Shown in pieces: positions 1 to 4,152 of a DNA stretch of 6,106 nucleotides. The position numbers and the translations under genes are program-made. Within the stretch, counting starts at the first letter, position 1; each line of letters starts with the position of its first letter. A model generated the notes under the pieces. It was not told the DNA's origin, did no database searches, and saw only the letters and a list, made by a program, of their open reading frames with translations. The stretch is from positions 1 to 6,106 of the forward strand of contig JALOPC010000101.1 of NCBI GenBank assembly GCA_025454095.1. The letters are read 5' to 3'. Source of the DNA: Syntrophales bacterium (GTDB lineage: Bacteria; Desulfobacterota; Syntrophia; Syntrophales; UBA2192).

Positions 1-4
1 CGCC

Positions 5-376
5 CTATTTCGGCAACAGCCACAAGGCGCTGTTTGCGCCCTCCACGCCGGGTTTCCCCGAGGCGTTGATCCGGATGGTGAGGGAATCCACCGTGGAAAA
101 ACTCAACGTGTAGTCTCCGATGCTGGTCGTGGCGCCGACGGCATCGACCAGATTGACGGAGTCGGGCGGTGCGCCCCCCTCCAGGAACAGCTTGGCGTAA
201 TTCATGGAGAGGCGGGCCTTGCCCTCCATCACGGCCTGGAGGGCCGCACGGTTCTTGGCCTCCTGCGTGAGATCGTAGTACTTGGGAATGGCAATGGAGG
301 AGATCACACCGAGAATGACGAGGATGGCAACCAGCTCGATCAGGGTGAACCCTCTCTGGGAGTCGAACAGCGACAT
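5..376 (-). CDS. Type IV pilin-like / pseudopilin protein 1
   Basis: A 123-residue prepilin ending in TAG. It opens with a 9-residue leader finishing in Gly9, followed by Phe10 and the type III signal motif GFTLIE. Glu is at mature position +5, the hallmark of substrates of the prepilin peptidase PilD/GspO, which cuts after the Gly and N-methylates the Phe. A hydrophobic helix spans about residues 10-31 and would anchor the subunit in the inner membrane before assembly. The mature protein is 114 residues, short for a major type IVa pilin, and has no cysteine, so the usual C-terminal disulfide loop is absent. The ATG at 374-376 is the only start after an in-frame TGA five codons upstream, yet no well-spaced Shine-Dalgarno sequence precedes it. 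It is a clear paralogue of the next gene. It could be a minor pilin, an MSHA-like major subunit or a GspG/H-type pseudopilin; the sequence does not decide. The prepilin call itself is secure. Confidence 0.88.
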   Translation of the reverse strand: MSLFDSQRGFTLIELVAILVILGVISSIAIPKYYDLTQEAKNRAALQAVMEGKARLSMNYAKLFLEGGAPPDSVNLVDAVGATTSIGDYTLSFSTVDSLTIRINASGKPGVEGANSALWLLPK

Positions 377-446
377 AGACGCGTTACAGCCTCATTCCTT
401 TTTTTTACCGGAACAGACCCGCACTCGACGTCTCTGCGCTTTCGAT

Positions 447-464
447 GCGGTTCTTCGGAACCGC
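447..464 (-). other. Perfect hairpin, 7-bp stem with 4-nt loop
   Basis: GCGGTTC and GAACCGC are perfect complements around a 4-nt loop (TTCG on the plus strand, CGAA on the minus strand). No T-run follows in either direction, so it is not a classical terminator. On the minus strand a shorter stem, GGAAC with GTTCC just upstream, would compete for the same bases, so two folds exclude each other. Its role is unknown; it could stabilise a 3' end or help separate expression of the two pilin genes. Confidence 0.45.
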
Positions 465-489
465 CCCGTTCCCGAGAGGGAAATCGATG

Positions 490-517
490 CAACAAAGGCC
501 GCGAAGGAGGAGCGGCC
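490..517 (-). terminator. Candidate Rho-independent terminator after pilin-like gene 2
   Basis: On the minus strand an all-GC 6-bp stem (GGCCGC / GCGGCC) with a 9-nt loop is followed directly by TTTGTTG. It lies about 40 nt past the TAA of pilin gene 2, where a terminator is expected. The U-tract is short and broken by a G, so termination may be partial, which would let some transcription reach pilin gene 1. This is judged by eye from base pairing only. Confidence 0.45.
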
Positions 518-558
518 CCGTCGCTCGATTCAATCGTGAAAGACACGCACGAATGCGG

Positions 559-945
559 TTATTGCGGCATGGTCCACAGGCCGGTTGTTCTTCCCCTCAC
601 GGTCCCAACCCCGGAACCTGTGACTCGAATGACATTGACCGTTGCGGCAGCCTCGTACACGAGCCGGTAGTCTCCTGCATCCGCGAGGGACGACGTTCCC
701 TTCGCCACCAGGGCGGACACGGTGTTCGAATTCCCGGTGAGCAGGTTCCTTGCAAACTGGTTGGACAGCCTGGATTTCCCTTCGGATACGGCCTGCATGG
801 CGGCCTTGTCCGACGCGACGCTCGTCAGGTCCATGAACCTGGGGATGGCAACGGCTGCGAGGATCCCGAGGATGACGAGCACGGCAATGATTTCGATCAA
901 CGTAAAACCTTTCTGATTACACACTTTCGATCGCCTCCTTGACAT
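559..945 (-). CDS. Type IV pilin-like / pseudopilin protein 2 (first gene after the sigma-54 promoter)
   Basis: A 128-residue prepilin if the ATG at 945 is used, or 121 residues from a GTG at 922-924; it ends in TAA. The leader finishes in Lys-Gly, then Phe begins the GFTLIE prepilin-peptidase motif with Glu at +5, and a hydrophobic helix covers about residues 14-35. The mature product is about 115 residues, almost the same size as its neighbour. By hand alignment 29 of the first 48 mature residues are identical to pilin gene 1, and both share a GDY motif and a Leu-Trp near the C-terminus. The only cysteine lies in the leader, so the mature protein has none. An upstream extension to 174 residues is possible by reading frame but would give an implausibly long, Arg-rich leader and was rejected. 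A sigma-54-type promoter lies about 200 nt upstream, pointing to regulated expression. Likely a filament subunit; major or minor status unknown. Confidence 0.88.
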   Translation of the reverse strand: MSRRRSKVCNQKGFTLIEIIAVLVILGILAAVAIPRFMDLTSVASDKAAMQAVSEGKSRLSNQFARNLLTGNSNTVSALVAKGTSSLADAGDYRLVYEAAATVNVIRVTGSGVGTVRGRTTGLWTMPQ

Positions 946-962
946 GGTCAAAAGCCCTCCTT
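934..962 (-). promoter_or_regulatory. Two tandem identical Shine-Dalgarno sites offering two in-frame starts
   Basis: The perfect heptamer AAGGAGG occurs twice on the minus strand. The copy at 956-962 is 10 nt before the ATG at 943-945. The copy at 934-940 is 9 nt before an in-frame GTG at 922-924. Both spacings are good. The upstream start gives a 13-residue, Arg/Lys-rich leader; the downstream one gives a 6-residue leader typical of type IVa prepilins. Either is processable in principle, so the true start is undecided and both may be used. Confidence 0.6.
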
Positions 963-1007
963 CACGTGTAGTTTTCTCTCTCTTGAAACTCCAACAACCC
1001 CGTTTAT

Positions 1008-1021
1008 CGCACGTTCGTGCG
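1008..1021 (-). other. Short leader hairpin upstream of pilin-like gene 2
   Basis: CGCAC and GTGCG form a perfect 5-bp stem around a 4-nt loop (GAAC in the minus-strand RNA). The hairpin lies about 45 nt before the first Shine-Dalgarno site, inside the predicted 5' untranslated leader. Function unknown. Confidence 0.4.
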
Positions 1022-1031
1022 GCGACCGGCT

Positions 1032-1064
1032 GGTGCTTCCGGGTTTCCCCTTCCCGTCGGCACC
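1032..1064 (-). other. Leader stem-loop upstream of pilin-like gene 2
   Basis: On the minus strand GGTGC (1060-1064) pairs with GCACC (1032-1036). Inside, GGG and CCC close a GAAA loop (1041-1050), a GNRA tetraloop. A longer internal pairing (CGGG with CCCG) is an alternative. It lies in the predicted untranslated leader. It may affect message stability or translation, but I recognise no known RNA family. Confidence 0.35.
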
Positions 1065-1122
1065 CATCCGAAAGGTGGCGCATTGTAAATCATTTCATCC
1101 CGTATTTCCACAGTTTTTCGAC

Positions 1123-1138
1123 CTCCAGGGCCCTGGAG
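1123..1138. repeat. Perfect 16-bp palindrome at the predicted transcription start
   Basis: CTCCAGGGCCCTGGAG is a perfect inverted repeat with no spacer, and two further outer pairs follow after one mismatch on each side. The start expected from the -24/-12 element is near 1136, so the palindrome spans about -2 to +14. It could be a protein-binding operator or a hairpin at the 5' tip of the transcript. No T-run follows on either strand, so a terminator is unlikely. Confidence 0.5.
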
Positions 1139-1146
1139 ATCATCCC

Positions 1147-1162
1147 CGCAGCGACCGTGCCG
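1147..1162 (-). promoter_or_regulatory. Candidate sigma-54 (-24/-12) promoter driving the pilin-like genes
   Basis: The minus strand reads CGGCACG-GTCG-CTGCG. The RpoN consensus is TGGCACG-N4-TTGCA. GGCACG matches in full, the GG and GC dinucleotides are exactly 10 nt apart, and the differences are C for T before the GG, C for the first T of the -12 box, and G after the GC. The predicted start is near 1136, about 190 nt upstream of pilin-like gene 2. The gene just upstream encodes a sigma-54 activator, which supports the call. It was found by scanning the gap by eye for GG-N10-GC; the other spacings found there had poor flanking sequence. Confidence 0.62.
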
Positions 1163-1218
1163 GCCGGCTGGACGATGCGGGGTGAAACCCTCGGTCAACG
1201 GGTGAGCCGCCATCGCAA

Positions 1219-1269
1219 ACGGATGCCGGTCCTTCAGGATGACCTGTAAAGCGTCGGAGCATCATCCGT
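1219..1269. repeat. Spaced inverted half-sites, possible upstream activator sequence
   Basis: ACGGATG at 1219-1225 and its exact complement CATCCGT at 1263-1269 lie 44 bp apart centre to centre. They fall at about -83 to -133 from the predicted sigma-54 start, the usual distance for enhancer sites of sigma-54 activators. In RNA the same arms could also pair around a smaller GGTC/GACC stem. A 7-bp match over this distance is weak evidence alone. Confidence 0.3.
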
Positions 1270-1403
1270 GCCATGGAGGAAACCCGCCTGCCCGTGAAAC
1301 GTAAAGGCCCGGCGTTTTCAGCAACTTGCCCCTTCTTTTTTGTCCCCACAGGGGCCGCCGCCGGCCTTCCGGAAGCAAAAAACTGTCATAAATTGTTGTA
1401 ATG

Positions 1404-1426
1404 TCTACATTTTATGTAGATTTTTT
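1404..1426 (+). other. Inverted repeat with T6 tract overlapping the activator stop codon
   Basis: TCTACAT (1404-1410) and ATGTAGA (1414-1420) form a perfect 7-bp stem with a 3-nt loop, followed on the plus strand by TTTTTT (1421-1426). This has terminator form only for plus-strand transcripts, although every gene here is on the minus strand. On the minus strand the stem is preceded by A6 and no T-run follows closely; the next T6 is at 1377-1382, about 20 nt past the stem. The stem is AT-rich and weak. It may block antisense transcription entering the activator gene, or be incidental. Confidence 0.35.
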
Positions 1427-2737
1427 GATCGTCGTGACATCGATGTTGTATTTTTTTACCCGGTGCCAGAGGCTGCGCTCCTTGATTCCCAGGATCTGGG
1501 CCGCCTTGACCTGGACCCCGTCCGCCCGGGTGAGCGCATCGATGATGAAGCGCTTCTCGATTTCCGCCAGCCGGTCATCGAGACTGGCCTGTTCCGGGAC
1601 CTCCTGCATGGCCTGACCGACCAGGCCTCCCGAGATCTGGGACGGCAGGTGCTGGGGTTCGATCACCCCCTCCTCGGCCATCACCGCGGCACGCTCGATG
1701 ATGTTTTTGAGCTCCCGGACATTGCCCGGCCACTGGAAACCCATGAGGAGCTGCAGGGCCGAGGAAGAAATCTCCGCCGGTTTCGGTGCCGTTTCCACAA
1801 ACCCCTGGGCGAGTGCGGGGATGTCCTCCCGCCTCTCCCGCAGGGGGGGAAGGTGCAGGGCGAAGACGTTGAGACGATAGAAGAGATCTTCCCTGAATTT
1901 GCTCTCCTGGACGAGCTTCATCAGGTTCTTGTTCGTCGAGGCGATGATGCGGATGTCGACGCGGATCGGCTTCGTCCCGCCCACCCGCTCGAACTCTTTT
2001 TCCTGGAGGACCCGCAGGAGTTTGGCCTGGGTCGCGAGCGGCATGTCCCCGATCTCGTCGAGCAGGATCGTGCCGCCGTGGGCCAGTTCGAATTTGCCCC
2101 GCTTCTGCGCCGTGGCGCCCGTGAAGGCCCCTTTCTCGTGACCGAACAGCTCGCTTTCCAGCAGCCCCTCGGGGATGGCGACGCAGTTGAGCTTGATGAA
2201 GGGGCCCTCCTTGCGCAGGCTGTGCTGGTAGAGGCTCTGGGCGACGAGTTCCTTGCCCGTGCCGCTCTCCCCCGTGATCAGGACCGTGGCGTCCGTCGGC
2301 GCCACCTTGAGGATCTGGCTGAAGATGCCCCGCATGATCTTGCTCTGGCCGATGATCTCGGGGAACAGCTCCCGCGCCTCCACCTTGGAGAGCAGGCTCG
2401 TGACCTGCTCGAAGATGATGTTGAACTGGCTGATGTCGTCGGCCTTCTGGTCCACGGCGCTCTGCAGCTGGGACTTCGGGAAAGCCGGCAGGTTCTCCGC
2501 GTCGCGGATGAATTTCTTGATGGGCCGCAGGATGACCCAGGTGACGAGCAGCGCGCACAGGAAGGTGAACAGCGCGATGCCGATCCCCCAGGACCGCAGC
2601 ATCCAGGATGTCTCGATCTGGTACTTCGTGTAGAAGTCGACGAGCTGATACGTGACGATCACGGCAAAAACCGTGATTCCGCTGAAGATGATGGGAATCA
2701 GGACGTACAGGCTGATCTGGAATCGTGATTTCTGCAT
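1412..2737 (-). CDS. Membrane-anchored sigma-54-dependent transcriptional activator (AAA+, Fis-type HTH)
   Basis: A 441-residue bacterial enhancer-binding protein. It uses ATP hydrolysis to open promoters held by RNA polymerase with sigma-54. Two hydrophobic segments (about 8-30 and 50-70) flank a loop of about 19 residues. A HAMP-like stretch follows, beginning Arg71-Pro72-Ile73 and running to about 118. The AAA+ domain has Walker A GESGTGKE (156-163), the sigma-54-contacting GAFTGA loop (203-208), Walker B ending Asp227-Glu228, the sensor I region ASTN (266-269), an arginine-finger region FREDLFYRL (281-289) and sensor II WPGNVREL (336-343). A Fis-type helix-turn-helix lies at about 405-432. 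There is no receiver, GAF or PAS domain, so any signal probably enters through the membrane part. The ATG is 7 nt after the platform-protein stop, and AAGG overlapping that stop can serve as ribosome site, so translation is probably coupled. Likely target: the -24/-12 promoter at 1147-1162 (inference). Confidence 0.93.
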   Translation of the reverse strand: MQKSRFQISLYVLIPIIFSGITVFAVIVTYQLVDFYTKYQIETSWMLRSWGIGIALFTFLCALLVTWVILRPIKKFIRDAENLPAFPKSQLQSAVDQKADDISQFNIIFEQVTSLLSKVEARELFPEIIGQSKIMRGIFSQILKVAPTDATVLITGESGTGKELVAQSLYQHSLRKEGPFIKLNCVAIPEGLLESELFGHEKGAFTGATAQKRGKFELAHGGTILLDEIGDMPLATQAKLLRVLQEKEFERVGGTKPIRVDIRIIASTNKNLMKLVQESKFREDLFYRLNVFALHLPPLRERREDIPALAQGFVETAPKPAEISSSALQLLMGFQWPGNVRELKNIIERAAVMAEEGVIEPQHLPSQISGGLVGQAMQEVPEQASLDDRLAEIEKRFIIDALTRADGVQVKAAQILGIKERSLWHRVKKYNIDVTTIKKST

Positions 2738-2744
2738 GGAGGCC

Positions 2745-3980
2745 TTAAAATCCCTTGGTGGCGATCTTGGTCAGATCCCACATGGGCAGGAAGACGGCGA
2801 GGGCGAAGAACCCGACGACGAAAGCCAGGCCCACGACCAGGACCGGCCCGATGGCGTCGGAGAGGCGTTTCACCGCAAAGGCGACTTCGTCGTCGTAGTG
2901 CACGGAGACGGCCTGGAGCATCTCGTCGAGCTGGCCCGACTCCTCGCCGATCGCGACCATCTGGATGACCATGGGGGTGAAGTAACGGGCCGTGCTGAGG
3001 GGCCCCGAGATCCCGCGGCCCTCTTCCACCCGGTCCTTCACCTGGTCGAACTCCCGGGCAATGGCCGTGTTGCCGATCGTCCCGGAGAGGATCTGCAGGG
3101 AGTTCATGACCGGCACGCCGCTGGACTGCAGGATGGAGAAGATGCTGGCGAAACGGGACATGGCCGCCTTCATGAACAGGGGGCCCAGCAGGGGGACCCG
3201 CAGCAGGAAGGCGTCCCTCACGAATTTTCCCTGCTCCGTCCTGAGATAGTAGCCGGCTCCCGCGATCAGGCCGATCAGCAGCGAAAGCGAGAAGAACCAG
3301 TAATCCGTCAGGAGGTGGTGGAGAAACAGGCTCACCTTCGTGGGCCACGGCAGCTCCACGCCCACGCGGGCGAAGATGCCCACGAAACGGGGGATGACGT
3401 AGTTGAGCAGCACGAAAAAGGCGATCCCCAGGGCCGCCACGACGATGATCGGGTACTGGAGAGCCGATTTCACGTCGGACTTGATCTTGTGCTCGTGCTC
3501 GAGGATATAGATCAGCCGGTGCAGGACCTCCGGGATCGTGCCGCTGGCCTCGCCGGCCTTGATCATGCTGCGGTACAGGGTGTTGAACGTCTTGGGGTGC
3601 TTCGCCATCGCGTCGGAGAGCGGGGAGCCTTCCCGGACGTCCTGGGTGATCTCCGTCACGATCTGCCTGAGCTTCGGGTTGGTCACCTGCGCCTCGAGCA
3701 CTTCCAGAAGGCGCATGATGGGAACGCCTGCGAGAAACATGGTGCGGAACTGTTTCGTGAACAGGATGAGTTCCTGCATCGAGACCCCGCCCACCCGCTG
3801 CTGCACGCTCTCCCAGGAAATCCCGGGGAGGATGGTGCGCTCCGACGCCCCGGCGACCCGGGAAGGGATGTAGCCGCGGTTGAGCAGAAGCGTCCGCGCC
3901 GCATCGAGCGACTCCGCCTCGATGACGCCGGAGATGCTCGCCCCGGTCTCGTTGATGGCTTCGTAGGAATACTTGGGCAT
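2745..3980 (-). CDS. gspF: Type IV pilus / type II secretion platform protein (GspF/PilC/MshG family)
   Basis: A 411-residue polytopic inner-membrane protein of typical length for the family. It forms the base on which the cytoplasmic ATPase acts to move pilin subunits from the membrane into the filament. The N-terminus MPKYSYEA is characteristic. Two T2SSF repeats lie at about 70-196 and 273-398. Each has the KAGE/GEESG-type signature: KAGEASG at 141-147 and GEESGQL in the second repeat. Three transmembrane segments are visible, near 178-196, 228-246 and 379-401. No clear Shine-Dalgarno sequence sits before the ATG; the 172-nt gap back to the ATPase gene is repeat-rich and polypurine. The stop is 7 nt before the activator gene, so the two are almost certainly co-transcribed. 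The symbol is family-level: the sequence alone does not separate GspF from PilC or MshG, and the pilin neighbours favour a pilus-like system. Confidence 0.93.
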   Translation of the reverse strand: MPKYSYEAINETGASISGVIEAESLDAARTLLLNRGYIPSRVAGASERTILPGISWESVQQRVGGVSMQELILFTKQFRTMFLAGVPIMRLLEVLEAQVTNPKLRQIVTEITQDVREGSPLSDAMAKHPKTFNTLYRSMIKAGEASGTIPEVLHRLIYILEHEHKIKSDVKSALQYPIIVVAALGIAFFVLLNYVIPRFVGIFARVGVELPWPTKVSLFLHHLLTDYWFFSLSLLIGLIAGAGYYLRTEQGKFVRDAFLLRVPLLGPLFMKAAMSRFASIFSILQSSGVPVMNSLQILSGTIGNTAIAREFDQVKDRVEEGRGISGPLSTARYFTPMVIQMVAIGEESGQLDEMLQAVSVHYDDEVAFAVKRLSDAIGPVLVVGLAFVVGFFALAVFLPMWDLTKIATKGF

Positions 3981-3991
3981 CTTGAATGCAG

Positions 3992-4019
3992 TGACCAGTG
4001 ATCAGTGACCAGTGACCGG
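3992..4019 (-). repeat. Heptamer repeat block C (CTGGTCA type)
   Basis: Four tandem 7-bp units on the minus strand (CCGGTCA, CTGGTCA, CTGATCA and a second CTGGTCA) lie 11 nt before the platform-protein ATG. The units differ by one or two bases. They are in the same 7-bp phase as blocks A and B farther upstream. Confidence 0.8.
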
Positions 4020-4047
4020 TGAAAGAAAAGAGTTCTCTTGTTTCCCT

Positions 4048-4082
4048 TCGCCTTGTCCCTGCCCCCTTGTCCCTCGTCCCCT
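4048..4082 (-). repeat. Heptamer repeat block B (GGGAC/AAGG type) with potential G-quadruplex
   Basis: Five degenerate 7-bp units on the minus strand (for example GAGGGAC and CAGGGAC) form the G-rich core of a polypurine stretch: 4034-4117 has only 10 pyrimidines in 84 nt. G-runs of 4, 3, 5 and 3 at 4057-4081, separated by 4, 4 and 2 nt, fit the standard G-quadruplex pattern in the transcript and coding strand. The plus strand is correspondingly pyrimidine-rich. No protein is encoded. Confidence 0.7.
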
Positions 4083-4117
4083 CCTTCTCTCTTATGCTTC
4101 TCTGCTTTTTTTCATCC

Positions 4118-4145
4118 CTAGACGCTAGACCCGATACCCTAGCCC
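4118..4145 (-). repeat. Heptamer repeat block A (GGTCTAG type)
   Basis: Four 7-bp units on the minus strand, including GGTCTAG and CGTCTAG, start 7 nt after the ATPase stop codon. This block and blocks B and C lie on one continuous 7-bp lattice through the gspE-gspF gap. No gene, terminator or obvious promoter is seen in the gap. Confidence 0.7.
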
Positions 4146-4152
4146 CTGGTTT

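Larger units (their letters stand above)
377..558 (-). other. Intergenic region between the two pilin-like genes
   Basis: This 182-nt gap has no convincing gene. In transcription order it holds a GC-rich hairpin followed by a short T-rich tract (490-517), a second strong hairpin (447-464), and a run of eight A residues about 20 nt before the start of pilin gene 1. I looked for a GG-N10-GC sigma-54 element and for a clear -35/-10 pair on the minus strand and found neither. How pilin gene 1 is expressed is therefore unclear; read-through from pilin gene 2 is the simplest option. Confidence 0.6.
946..1411 (-). other. 466-nt regulatory intergenic region between activator and pilin genes
   Basis: I find no credible gene here. 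Open frames on both strands give Arg/Gly/Pro-rich peptides without start-site support. From the activator end the gap holds an AT-rich stretch with an inverted repeat overlapping the activator stop codon, a GC-only block (1351-1366), spaced inverted half-sites (1219-1269), a -24/-12 promoter (1147-1162), a perfect 16-bp palindrome at the predicted transcript start, and a leader of about 190 nt with at least two further hairpins before the Shine-Dalgarno sites. I compared it by eye with the GEMM c-di-GMP riboswitch and other common classes and saw no match. Confidence 0.55.

Noticed and set aside
1028..1055. A second GG-N10-GC sigma-54 element within the leader
   Set aside because: The dinucleotide spacing fits, but the flanks (GGAAAC for GGCACG and AAGC for TTGC) are poor; chance matches are expected in GC-rich DNA.
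559..1083. 174-residue upstream-extended version of pilin-like gene 2
   Set aside because: It would put about 58 residues before the prepilin cleavage site. Two well-spaced Shine-Dalgarno/start pairs lie much closer to it.
1020..1270. c-di-GMP (GEMM) or other known riboswitch in the pilin leader or on the opposite strand
   Set aside because: Some GAAA-capped stems are present, but the conserved core sequences of GEMM and other common classes were not found by eye.
944..1349. Small open frames on both strands in the regulatory gap
   Set aside because: They overlap one another and encode Arg/Gly/Pro-rich peptides without good ribosome sites or recognisable features. The sequence is better explained as promoter and leader.
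1344..1366. GC-rich stem (CCCC/GGGG) as the activator's terminator
   Set aside because: On the minus strand it is followed by A residues, not T, and the stem is only 4 bp.
1340..2728. 462-codon plus-strand open frame opposite the activator
   Set aside because: It lies wholly antisense to a gene with every AAA+ motif intact. Its product is rich in Asp/Leu/Arg with no domain, a usual by-product of GC-rich third positions.
2652..4001. 449-codon plus-strand open frame opposite the platform-protein gene
   Set aside because: Antisense shadow of a clear GspF-family gene. The product is His/Asp/Gly/Arg-rich with no recognisable motif.
3992..4019. Short tandem repeats as a CRISPR array
   Set aside because: Units are 7 bp with no spacers and no cas genes nearby; this is a heptamer microsatellite-like array.
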